The notes under the pieces are model-generated. The model was not told the DNA's origin. It saw nothing but the letters and a program-made list of their open reading frames with translations, and did no database searches. The translations under genes were made by a program, and so were the position numbers. From Bacillota bacterium (GTDB lineage Bacteria; Bacillota; UBA994): a stretch of 64,000 bases of DNA. Shown here in pieces: positions 19,698-30,383 of the stretch. The stretch's first letter is position 1. Every line of letters starts with the position of its first letter. The stretch covers positions 1 through 64,000 of the forward strand of contig WSXW01000005.1 of assembly GCA_009773495.1 (NCBI GenBank), written 5' to 3'.

Positions 19698-19778
19698 GGC
19701 CCCGCACCCTAAAGGCTGCTCGTGGAACCACGCCGCTACGCGGGGGGGACCTCACCGTTTCGGTACCACGGTGCTACA
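19698..19778 (+). repeat. Left copy (A) of a bipartite direct repeat bracketing the HEPN-like cassette
   Basis: ggccccgcacc-ctaaaggctgctcgtg (19698-19724) and cacggtgctaca (19767-19778), both also present in copy B. Confidence 0.6.
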
Positions 19779-19908
19779 TGGAGGCGGAGGCTATAGATGG
19801 ATGTACTAGGGACATGCGGTGAAGAGGAGGCCGCATTCTTTGATGCGCTCCCCTGTTAGCTAGGTAAAGTGCTCGGCGTAGGTCTGGGCAATGTTAACAG
19901 TAAGAATA

Positions 19909-19932
19909 GGCTGCCCTGGTGGATGGGCAGCC
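19909..19932 (-). terminator. Hairpin downstream of the HEPN-like gene
   Basis: GGCTGCCC / GGGCAGCC stem immediately downstream of the stop of the minus-strand ORF; no clear U-tract. Confidence 0.4.
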
Positions 19933-19939
19933 GGGACTC

Positions 19940-20305
19940 TCATTTGATTTTCTGTTTTATCTGAACAAGCAATTGTTTGGCATCCTTAGCCGCCTGTGGA
20001 GAAATGGAGTCACAATCGTAGCGGGCCCGGCGACTCTCACTAGAGAGAAGCGTATAGATCTTTTGTATGTTTTTAGGCCCACTTGAGTAACGCTTAGAGA
20101 CTAACTCCTCTCTCCTAGAATGGGAACCTACTTCGTAAGTGCCATAGTTGTCAGCTAAATCACCGTCGACAAGATGCAAGGCAGCATAGAAGCAGACAGT
20201 AACAATCCAATCATGATAGTTTGTCCGGCCGACCTCAAAAATGCCTTCTTGTAATAGGTTCTGGTTACGATCAGATTGGACTTTATGTTCAGCGTGCTTA
20301 GGCAT
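19940..20305 (-). CDS. HEPN-like domain protein
   Basis: 121 aa; NYHDWIVTVCFYAALHLVDGDLAD...SHSRREELV resembles HEPN-type helical proteins of toxin/defence modules. Confidence 0.5.
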   Translation of the reverse strand: MPKHAEHKVQSDRNQNLLQEGIFEVGRTNYHDWIVTVCFYAALHLVDGDLADNYGTYEVGSHSRREELVSKRYSSGPKNIQKIYTLLSSESRRARYDCDSISPQAAKDAKQLLVQIKQKIK

Positions 20306-20308
20306 GGT

Positions 20309-20626
20309 TCACTTGCCTACTACAACGCTAGAACGTCTTTGGTATTCACTTCTCGTCAAGATGAGGAAATCATACTTTCCGGGAGAACTATTATATATAT
20401 CGGTGAATACGCCTGTTATATCAAGCTTGGTGTCGAGTTCAGCCTCCTTTTCAAGAATCGCCCACAGATGAATGACGCCATTTCTAATAAAGGTAATGGC
20501 CTCAGCCCCAATATCCAATTGCTTAATACCCTGCTGGAACACCCCGAACAGCCGCTCGGTCGTATCTATTACCTCACCCCCGACTGTAGATCTGGCCAGA
20601 CTCTTAACTAAAACGTCAGTGAGCAT
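20309..20626 (-). CDS. Hypothetical protein, probable operon partner of the HEPN-like gene
   Basis: 105 aa ORF ending 3 nt before the HEPN-like start; IRNGVIHLWAILEKEAELDTKLDITGVFTDIYNSSPGKYDFLIL. Confidence 0.5.
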   Translation of the reverse strand: MLTDVLVKSLARSTVGGEVIDTTERLFGVFQQGIKQLDIGAEAITFIRNGVIHLWAILEKEAELDTKLDITGVFTDIYNSSPGKYDFLILTRSEYQRRSSVVVGK

Positions 20627-20645
20627 ATCCCAAGATCTGGCTTGA

Positions 20646-20897
20646 TCAGCAAAAGGATAACGTCTGTTCGTCCCTAAGAAAAACGCGCCATGTATTAACC
20701 TCTTTAGGTTCCCTAAATTCTTCTGGGACTAGCACTTGGACTTCCCGCTTAGTCACTTGATGCACCCCGTTTCCTATCATCAACTGATATTTCTGTATCG
20801 TCACAACATTTTCCTTCTTATTACTAATATGCTTGTGACGACTTTTAGTCCACCCGTTTCTCAGGTCTATGAATCCCTGGTGATTTCTTTCTCGCAC
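20646..20897 (-). CDS. Hypothetical small protein, first ORF of the HEPN-like cassette
   Basis: 83 aa ORF with GTG start, 19 nt upstream of the next ORF, same strand. Confidence 0.4.
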   Translation of the reverse strand: MRERNHQGFIDLRNGWTKSRHKHISNKKENVVTIQKYQLMIGNGVHQVTKREVQVLVPEEFREPKEVNTWRVFLRDEQTLSFC

Positions 20898-20997
20898 TCG
20901 CTCTCACCAAGTCATCAGCTCCTTTTCGCTATCACGCTTCGGAATTTATACATTGGTGAGCAGTCTGATGAGTGTGCTACCTAAGCCACCGTGCTTA

Positions 20998-21039
20998 GGC
21001 CCCGCACCACTAAAGGCTGCTCGTGATCACGGTGCTACA
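20998..21039 (+). repeat. Right copy (B) of the bipartite direct repeat
   Basis: ggccccgcaccactaaaggctgctcgtg (20998-21025) and cacggtgctaca (21028-21039), same orientation as copy A. Confidence 0.6.
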
Positions 21040-21081
21040 GACGGAGTGCCCAGGGAGGTTGAGAGGCTAAGTTAAAAAGAT

Positions 21082-21133
21082 GGTAATATTACCTTTACAG
21101 TAATCGTTATTAAGTGATATTATTATAATAACG
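21082..21133 (+). promoter_or_regulatory. Palindromic putative operator region upstream of katG
   Basis: Perfect palindrome GGTAATATTACC (21082-21093) and inverted repeat CGTTATTA (21105-21112) / TAATAACG (21126-21133). Confidence 0.4.
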
Positions 21134-21155
21134 CAAGAGGCCCTGTTGAGCCTGA

Positions 21156-23450
<2,295 letters not shown>

Positions 23451-23498
23451 ATGTGCCACTCGCTGAATAGTATATAAAGAAAACCCGGTATACCTGGC

Positions 23499-23750
23499 AT
23501 GCCCCCCATGATGCCTACTGCCGTAGCAATGAGCTTTGAACTTGCTACTTATGGCGCTGTCACTGGTCTCCTGTACAAGCTTTTGCCCAAAAAGGACATC
23601 TTCACTTTCATAACCCTAGTAATTGGCTATGATTGTTGGCCGAGTTGTGTGGAGAACTGTCATTATACCGGCTTTAGTCATTGCCTTAAGAAGGGCCAAG
23701 CTCATTCAGAATGCAGCTGCAGCGTAACTGACTTGTTGCTGAAGCGATAA
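23499..23750 (+). pseudogene. Remnant of an ECF-type transporter S-component gene, 5'-truncated and frameshifted
   Basis: PMMPTAVAMSFELATYGAVTGLLYKLLPKKDIFTFITLVIG continues in another frame from about 23629 as MIVGRVVWRTVIIPALVIALRRAKLIQNAAAA*. Confidence 0.6.
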
Positions 23751-23776
23751 TAGTGGCATCCGAAGATGTTGCTCAT

Positions 23777-23817
23777 AAAAGAAATCATCGACCGTTTATC
23801 GGCCGATGATTTCTTTT
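23777..23817 (+). terminator. Strong hairpin terminator
   Basis: AAAAGAAATCATCG (23777-23790) / CGATGATTTCTTTT (23804-23817) plus inner CCG/CGG. Confidence 0.6.
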
Positions 23818-24350
23818 ACTTCCTCGATAGCTAACCGAATGTAGTCACTGATAGGTAAGTCCTTAACTCCTACCACCCTGATACACGAGGTGTCCTCTTC
23901 GCCACCTGGCGACTATTGTCTTATACGTAAGGGATCAGAAGAAAGCAATGGCATACTCTACAGAATGTCGCATCCCCTTGGCCAGTACGTTATTAACATG
24001 GCGCTACATGAATGCTCCATTGCCGGGACAGTAACCTTTGATATTTCTAATCACGAGGGGTACAAGCTCAGCCAGGTAGAACAGCTTAGAGGTAAGCGAG
24101 GATATCTGACACTCCATAAATTTACGGTTTCCACCTTCGACAGCGAGGAGGTCCTTCTATTCTTCAAGATCTACGTGTCTGTAGGATGGCATCCCCCAGT
24201 TTTCTGAGATGCGCTTAGCGCTATCAACAGTTCGGACAGATCGGTATCACCACTCTCGCGTCAATGTGAGTAATCCCATACTGCATTTCTACATAATGCG
24301 ACCTTAGGCCTTTGAGGTTAGGGCAGTCAGGCATTACCATTCATTTCCAT

Positions 24351-24890
24351 TTAGCTGAGCTCTAACACCACAGGTGTGCCAGTTACGACCACCATGAGCA
24401 GGTTTGTACTGACAGAATGATAATCAATATCTGCACCTATGATGGCATTGGCTCCAACTTCCACTGCCTTAATCTTGAGCTCTTTTATGGCTAGGGCTTT
24501 AGCTTGTGCTAGTTTGCCTTCGAAACGGTCAGAACGGGTTCCCCAGAAGTCAGCTACGGCCGCATTCCATTCTGAGAGGAAACCTGTTCCGAGCACTATC
24601 TCACATGAGATAAGATCAAAGTGCTGTAGTACTTGGTAACCATAAGCTGCGGGCAAGGAAACTACCAACACCGATTTGCTCTTAGTTTCCACTGCTAAGC
24701 GTTCTATCTCTGCTGGGTGGACGGTCTTACCTCGAGACATCACATGCTTGGCCCCACAGTCGCAGATGATGGGCGCAAAAGAATAGCCGCTAGGTGTCTC
24801 TGTAGTGTCTGCTAACCTGACGGAGTGCTGCTTGGCACAGTCACACGCAGCAACGAAATATTCACCTTTTTGACCAACTAATGTAAGCAA
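24351..24890 (-). CDS. YbjQ/UPF0145-like heavy-metal-binding-domain protein
   Basis: LISCEIVLGTGFLSEWNAAVADFWGTRSDRFEGKLAQAKALAIKELKIKAVEVGANAIIGADIDYHSVSTNLLMVVVTGTPV. Confidence 0.75.
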   Translation of the reverse strand: MLTLVGQKGEYFVAACDCAKQHSVRLADTTETPSGYSFAPIICDCGAKHVMSRGKTVHPAEIERLAVETKSKSVLVVSLPAAYGYQVLQHFDLISCEIVLGTGFLSEWNAAVADFWGTRSDRFEGKLAQAKALAIKELKIKAVEVGANAIIGADIDYHSVSTNLLMVVVTGTPVVLELS

Positions 24891-25315
24891 GACTAGACCT
24901 CCTCATAGCGTAGATTTTGTCGTCTGTCGCTTGTCTCTAGTGAAATAGTTTTTTCAACGTATCGAGCTTCTCTTGTTGGTGTATTCTTCATATGGAAGGA
25001 TACTCCTCTATTGAGTATGGCGAATGGTGGCAGCAGGTGCGCCGGATATGCTCCACATGGTCTGGAGGGCTAGCCGAGGCAGCCAGTGAGAAAAAGGCAT
25101 TGGCATGATACACATACACCACGAAGGTGCTGCCAGCTATGTATAAACGTTCACGGTCCTGTTGGTAGCGTTGTAGTAAAGTTTTGTGAAAGAGCTGCCT
25201 TGCTTTCTCTAAAGAACGTTTCTAGGAAACAGTCCTGTCCCCAAAGTGCTATCCTCATCAGCCGTCCAACGTGTAGTTGCGGCATATCATCCGCTTCCTC
25301 GACCACTTTCATCAA

Positions 25316-25474
25316 CTAACACGAAGCCTCTTTGTACAGATTGTTCTTCAGGTTTTGTTCGAACTCCTCCAAGCTTTCATTATCTACACCTGCGGCTCCC
25401 TTATTCGCCTTTACTCTTCGAAATGCTTCTAACACCCTGTGTTTGGAGATATCATAAGACTTTGTTTCGTTCAT
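25316..25474 (-). pseudogene. ltrA: Truncated group II intron reverse transcriptase/maturase (N-terminal stub)
   Basis: Minus strand reads GGAGGAGCC-ATG: MNETKSYDISKHRVLEAFRRVKANKGAAGVDNESLEEFEQNLKNNLYKEASC*, the LtrA N-terminus cut after NNLYK. Confidence 0.75.
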
Positions 25475-26055
25475 TGGCTCCTCCCTCACGGTTGACCGTT
25501 GTTCAAAACTAGATAAACATGACCCCTTCGCTCCACTCCCATTACAGGAGCTTCATCACTACTACGAGTCACTCCGCCCCTGTACTTCGCATCGGTACTC
25601 TCATCCTTGCGGTTGTGGCCGCTTGGATTTCTCCCTTAGCATCTAAGGTAGGTTCCCACGTTCCACACAAAAGCCTATGCTACGTTCATGCCGCCTGTAT
25701 ACCGGTCACCATCTGGACAGTGAACAGGTTTCTTCCAGACTAATCCCGGGGTAGGGACGAGTCCCCGGTTTTGATGACGTCTTAAACAGTTTCGATACTT
25801 CATCAGCGGTTCAGTTTCATTCATCTCCGTAGTACGTACCTGCCGAGGTCCTGCCCCGACTTTTCCTTAACGCTCACCACCATGGCTTTTGACCACAGTA
25901 GCTTAAGGTGGTTTGAAGCCTCCACCTGTATGGCGGCTCCGAGGGGCCTACCCTCATCTCCTGTGTAGCACGGTTTTACTCATGCATCTGTGGTGCATGT
26001 GCTGAGGCAACAGTATCCCACGGCTGCTGCACAGACCTTGTGAGAGCCTAAAATG
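25316..26055 (-). mobile_element. Truncated group II intron: 5' ribozyme region plus ltrA stub
   Basis: About 580 nt of structured non-coding sequence directly upstream of the ltrA start on the minus strand, beginning near GTGCAGCAGCC; typical layout of bacterial group II introns. 5' boundary approximate. Confidence 0.65.
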
Positions 26056-26129
26056 AACATCTTCATCTTTTGACGAGGAATGGGCAACATGTTAGGCTAA
26101 GAGCATATGCTTTTTGAGGGGTTGAAGAG

Positions 26130-27467
26130 TTGGATTCGCTGTGGAACGAAATTTTAGTTATTGTCATCCTTATTGGTTTTAATGCTTATTTTGCTGCTGC
26201 TGAAATTGCCATCCTCTCGGTCAAGGAAGTAAGGATTAGGCAATTGGCTGAGGAGGGAAATCGGGCGGCTAAAACCGTGCTGAAACTGACGGCCAATTCA
26301 AGCCGCATGCTAGCTACAATTCAGATCGGCATAACCTTGGCCGGGTTCTTGGCCTCGGCCTCAGCGGCAGTTAGTATTTCTAGTGTACTTGGCGAGTACT
26401 TGATCACCTTGCCTATACCCTACATCTCTCGAGTAGGTACAGCAGTATCGCTTGTCATGGTTACTCTAGTGATTTCGTACTTCACTTTGGTTTTTGGCGA
26501 GCTCGCCCCTAAACGCATGGCTTTGCAGAAAGCCGAGTCTATTGCTTTGAGGGTGGCGCGCGGCGTGGACCTGCTAGCCCGAGTGGCCGGCCCTGTTACG
26601 GTCGTTCTAACTTGGTCTACCAATCTAGTAGTACGATTAGTGGGGGGCAATCCCAATGATGTTAAAGATGAGGTTACTGAGGAAGAGATTAAGGCCTTTG
26701 TTGCTGAGCATGGATCGCTACCCGCGGTCGAGAAAGAAATGATCCAAAGCGTGTTCTCCTTTGGCGCCATTAATGTAACTGAGGTAATGGTGCCGCGAAT
26801 TGACATCGTTGCGCTCGACATGACAGATGCGATAGATACGGCACTTGGTCTGTTTAGGGAATCTGGGTTCTCTCGCATACCTGTGTACGAGGAGCATATT
26901 GACAGCATAGTGGGTGTGCTACACATGAAGGATCTGCTATTCACGAGGGCTGACGATACCCCGGTTTCTGCGGTGATGCGTAAACCAATGATTGTTCCTG
27001 GGCAGAAGTCAGCTATTAATTTACTGCAGGAAATGCGTCATGACGGCGTACACATGGCTATAGTCACAGACGAATTCGGAGGCACGGCAGGGTTAGTAAC
27101 CATGGAGGATTTAGTAGAGGTAGTCATAGGCGACATACGAGATGAACACGACGGAGAAGAGGAAGCTGCAATCATTGCATCTAGTCCTAATGAATATTCC
27201 ATACGCGGAGACGTCAGTATTCGCACCCTTAACGAGGATTTAGCCCTGCGCCTGCCAGACCGAGCTGACTATGATACATTAGGCGGTTTAGTGGCCTTTA
27301 CCCTAAGCCGTATACCCGTTGAGGGCGACGAAATAAGTGTGGGACATGTGATCATTCGTGTTGTAACCATGAATAAGCTACGAGTTGACAGGGTTGTTGT
27401 GTATACATCTGCAGCGATGGCGCAGACACGCCCACAAACCCTTGATAATTCTAGGTCAGGGTTTTGA
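26130..27467 (+). CDS. CNNM-domain/CBS-domain transporter-like protein (hemolysin C/YrkA family)
   Basis: NAYFAAAEIAILSVKEVRIRQLAEEGNRAAKTVLKL; VTEVMVPRIDIVALD CBS pair; EFGGTAGLVTMEDLVE; C-terminal CorC/HlyC-like domain. Confidence 0.9.
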   Translation: MDSLWNEILVIVILIGFNAYFAAAEIAILSVKEVRIRQLAEEGNRAAKTVLKLTANSSRMLATIQIGITLAGFLASASAAVSISSVLGEYLITLPIPYISRVGTAVSLVMVTLVISYFTLVFGELAPKRMALQKAESIALRVARGVDLLARVAGPVTVVLTWSTNLVVRLVGGNPNDVKDEVTEEEIKAFVAEHGSLPAVEKEMIQSVFSFGAINVTEVMVPRIDIVALDMTDAIDTALGLFRESGFSRIPVYEEHIDSIVGVLHMKDLLFTRADDTPVSAVMRKPMIVPGQKSAINLLQEMRHDGVHMAIVTDEFGGTAGLVTMEDLVEVVIGDIRDEHDGEEEAAIIASSPNEYSIRGDVSIRTLNEDLALRLPDRADYDTLGGLVAFTLSRIPVEGDEISVGHVIIRVVTMNKLRVDRVVVYTSAAMAQTRPQTLDNSRSGF

Positions 27468-27500
27468 TTGAATGTGGTGCTGTAGTAGGAGAAACTGGTC

Positions 27501-27550
27501 ATCCTTCCCTCACGGAATCTCCTGAGGAGACTCCGTGAGGGAAGGATTTT
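27501..27550 (+). terminator. Rho-independent terminator
   Basis: 22-bp stem ATCCTTCCCTCACGGAATCTCC / GGAGACTCCGTGAGGGAAGGAT (one mismatch) followed by TTTT. Confidence 0.75.
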
Positions 27551-27735
27551 TCATGACCAAAGAAGAACAGTACTGCCATGTAGTCAAAAATCTCTTAGGC
27601 AAGGAGCGTATCCCTAAAGAGAATTAATTAAGGCTCAGTGTGGCAATATTTGCTTCTATTTTTTTTACTATATATTTCTTCCGCACTTTCTTGCATAATT
27701 GAATGTGTGTTAAATTACATCAAGAAATATTGGAG

Positions 27736-28746
27736 ATGATTTTGCTGGTGGTTACACAGAAGATAGTACCCCTTTTATATAACTCGGTAGCGAAGAATGC
27801 CGCTCCAGATGAAAAAGATGTCTTAGATCAAGTAAGTGCGGTCTCCTACGCGCTGAAACAGATGGGCTATACGGTTATTGAACAACCCTTTGAGTTTTAT
27901 TCAGGCGATAGCCTCCAAAGCATCGTGGAAATGAAGCCTAGATTCCTTTTCAACTTAGTAGAAGCCGTTTCTGGCGAGGCGAGGCTGAGCTATCTTGCCC
28001 CTGCACTATTTGAAGCGCACGGTTTTGAATATACCGGCTGCTCTGCAGAGTCGCTACTGCTGACTACGAACAAAATAGCGACAAAAGAGATGATGCTTGC
28101 CGCAGGCATCCCCACACCGCCTTGGGCTATGGGGAGTAATGGTCAGCTGTGTGTACGCCCCAAGAACTACATTATTAAACCGACTTTCGAGGACGGGTCT
28201 ATCGGACTAGGGCATGACTCTGTAGTTGAACAGAAGAGTACTGAGGATATTTCGTATATTGTTACCCAAAGACAACAAGAGACAGGTAAGGCCTATTTCG
28301 CCGAGCAGTACATTGCCGGTCGAGAATTTAACGTCTCGATACTAGGCAATAGAGGAAAACCCGAGGTGCTTCCGCCAAGCGAAATTAAGTTTACGGGATA
28401 CAAAGCTCGCAATATGCCAGAGATACTCGATTACCGCGCTAAATGGGACGAGGAAAGCTTTGAGTACCGGAACACGGTTCCTTCCTTTGACTATGCCAAG
28501 AGTGATGCCCAATTGCTGTGTGAAATTAAAGCCATCGCCAAAGCGTGCTGGCACCAATTTGGTCTGAAAGGATATGCCAGAGTAGACTTTAGAGTTGACG
28601 AGCGAGGCAGGCCTTGGGTACTTGAGGTAAATGCGAACCCGTGTCTTTCTGCCTCAAACAGTGGATTTGTGCTCGCAGCCGCTCAGGCCGGAATTGACTT
28701 TCAAAGTGTGGTAAAGAGGATCGTAGCTGAGGCTACAGTGCAGTAG
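27736..28746 (+). CDS. ATP-grasp protein, D-alanine-D-alanine ligase-like
   Basis: YIIKPTFEDGSIGLGHDSVV, AEQYIAGREFNVSILGNRG, YARVDFRVDERGRPWVLEVNANPCLS. Confidence 0.8.
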   Translation: MILLVVTQKIVPLLYNSVAKNAAPDEKDVLDQVSAVSYALKQMGYTVIEQPFEFYSGDSLQSIVEMKPRFLFNLVEAVSGEARLSYLAPALFEAHGFEYTGCSAESLLLTTNKIATKEMMLAAGIPTPPWAMGSNGQLCVRPKNYIIKPTFEDGSIGLGHDSVVEQKSTEDISYIVTQRQQETGKAYFAEQYIAGREFNVSILGNRGKPEVLPPSEIKFTGYKARNMPEILDYRAKWDEESFEYRNTVPSFDYAKSDAQLLCEIKAIAKACWHQFGLKGYARVDFRVDERGRPWVLEVNANPCLSASNSGFVLAAAQAGIDFQSVVKRIVAEATVQ

Positions 28747-28773
28747 CTAGCGGATAGAGGGGAGATTCCATGG

Positions 28774-29271
28774 GTGAATCAACTTATTAAGCTAAGGTTT
28801 AGTTTAGTGCCTGGCGAGGAAAGAACGATAGAGGAAATTACGGCATCGGTTGGGGTCTTTTCCGCTGAGGAAGTAGCGATTGCAGCCGAGTTAGCGAAAG
28901 AAAGTGTGGCTAAAGGACCGGAGCAAAGTGGATACCATTATGTTGTGTATGAACATGACTCAAAAGTCATAGGGTATACCTGTTTTGGGCCGATCCCCTG
29001 TACCAGGCATAGCTATGACCTCTACTGGATCGTCGTCCTCCACGAGTTTCACGGCGGAGGGATAGGTAAGAAACTGATTGCGGCCACAGAAAAACTGATT
29101 CACGAGAGGGGTGGCAAGAAAATCTACGTTGAGACATCTTCTCGGGAACCCTATCTTGCTACCAGGCAGTTCTATGAGAAGATAGGCTATACCCAAGAGG
29201 CGGTTTTTAAGGATTTTTACGATGACGGTGACGACAAGGTTGTCTATGTGAAGGACTTGTTATTGGTCTGA
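28774..29271 (+). CDS. GNAT-family N-acetyltransferase
   Basis: YDLYWIVVLHEFHGGGIGKKLIAATEKLIHERGGKKIYVETSSREPYLATRQFYEKIGY. Confidence 0.85.
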   Translation: MNQLIKLRFSLVPGEERTIEEITASVGVFSAEEVAIAAELAKESVAKGPEQSGYHYVVYEHDSKVIGYTCFGPIPCTRHSYDLYWIVVLHEFHGGGIGKKLIAATEKLIHERGGKKIYVETSSREPYLATRQFYEKIGYTQEAVFKDFYDDGDDKVVYVKDLLLV

Positions 29272-29282
29272 TTTACAAAGTG

Positions 29283-29336
29283 ATATAGCACACAACAAGG
29301 GTAGAGCCGCGGCTCTACCCTTGTTGTGTGCTATAT
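29283..29336. terminator. 54-bp perfect palindrome, bidirectional terminator between convergent genes
   Basis: ATATAGCACACAACAAGGGTAGAGCCG|CGGCTCTACCCTTGTTGTGTGCTATAT, exact self-complement over 54 nt. Confidence 0.7.
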
Positions 29337-29345
29337 GGATCTCCC

Positions 29346-30383
29346 CTAGTGTCTTCCCATGCTTTGCTTTAGCTTGGAGATAATGTTCCTAGCCTGATCT
29401 GAAAGGAGAAAATCCAGCGTACTAGTGGGGACTAGCCTTTTGAGAATTGCATGGTCGTCTTCGCGCAGAGCTTTACGAACGAGAGAGGCAGAAATGGCCC
29501 TGCCGTCTTGTTCTTTACGGGAGATTTCTCTTAGTATAATGCCGTGCTCACCTAGTACTTGGTGCAGTGTCTCGTTATAGATAGCGGTGACTGGGGAATA
29601 GGGCTCGGTTCCCACTAGCCGCTGCTTAATGCCTAGGGAAGCTGCGATGTAGGTGGCATAAATTGTGGCATCGATGCTAGCACCGGCTCGGGCATGGGAT
29701 GTTTCTTCGGCGCTGAAGTAACTAGGGAAGGTCGCGAGAGATACAGCGTAAGGTCCTGAGGGTAGCACGGTTACATTTGAAAGGTGGGCGGTACCCTTTT
29801 TGACTAAATCTATACGAGTGGCAAAGGGAAACACTGATCTGTCCTCTTCCACCACTTGGAGAAAGACATGGTCGCTACAGGCGGAGGCTTGCCCTACAAG
29901 GTACTGATGGCCCAACGTAAAGGGGTTACAGTTGAGAACCAGGCCAGAAATTGTGCCCGGGGACTGGGGCTTGAGCTGGCCCAGGGCTTTGGTGTACTCA
30001 TTAATTGTGGGGTAGCCACTCTCGAGGAGAGCTGCCCACTGGGTCTCGGCTAAGAGCCTAAAGGCCAGGCCCTTGAACAGAGGGATATTTGCGGGGGTCG
30101 TAAACACAAATATCCGGCTTTTACCTCGTGCAAAGGCAATCTGCGTTAGATGGTCTACCACTTTGTTGGCGAAACCTTCTCCCTGCATCTCCTTGTCTAC
30201 GGCAAAGCATTGTAAGACATTGCCCCGGAGAGACCCAGTGGCGACAACAGCTCCGTTTTGCCTTACCACGACGGTTACTTCGCTATCGGGATCATATTGA
30301 AGCTGAAACTGCTCCAGAAACTCTTTAACCTCTTGCCGATCGTAGGCAGTTTCGACTGAGTAGTTTTGCCACATATTGCTCAC
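29346..30383 (-). CDS. citC: [Citrate (pro-3S)-lyase] ligase
   Basis: N-terminal GNAT-like domain then VLNCNPFTLGHQYLVGQAS nucleotidyltransferase motif; CitC architecture. Confidence 0.88.
   Translation of the reverse strand: MSNMWQNYSVETAYDRQEVKEFLEQFQLQYDPDSEVTVVVRQNGAVVATGSLRGNVLQCFAVDKEMQGEGFANKVVDHLTQIAFARGKSRIFVFTTPANIPLFKGLAFRLLAETQWAALLESGYPTINEYTKALGQLKPQSPGTISGLVLNCNPFTLGHQYLVGQASACSDHVFLQVVEEDRSVFPFATRIDLVKKGTAHLSNVTVLPSGPYAVSLATFPSYFSAEETSHARAGASIDATIYATYIAASLGIKQRLVGTEPYSPVTAIYNETLHQVLGEHGIILREISRKEQDGRAISASLVRKALREDDHAILKRLVPTSTLDFLLSDQARNIISKLKQSMGRH

Noticed and set aside
20276-20611. 111-aa plus-strand ORF opposite the HEPN cassette
   Set aside because: Antisense to two better-supported minus-strand ORFs; no RBS.
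21105-21133. PerR box upstream of katG
   Set aside because: The A/T-rich inverted repeat does not match TTATAATNATTATAA in phase; reported only as an uncharacterised operator candidate.
23890-24207. 105-aa ORF after the katG region
   Set aside because: No recognisable family, weak RBS context, flanked by degraded sequence; insufficient support for a gene call.
25519-25743. ORF of 74 aa (MTPSLHSHYRSFITTTSHS...) and neighbouring ORF 25246-25512 on the plus strand
   Set aside because: They are antisense translations of the group II intron ribozyme region and the ltrA stub; not independent genes.
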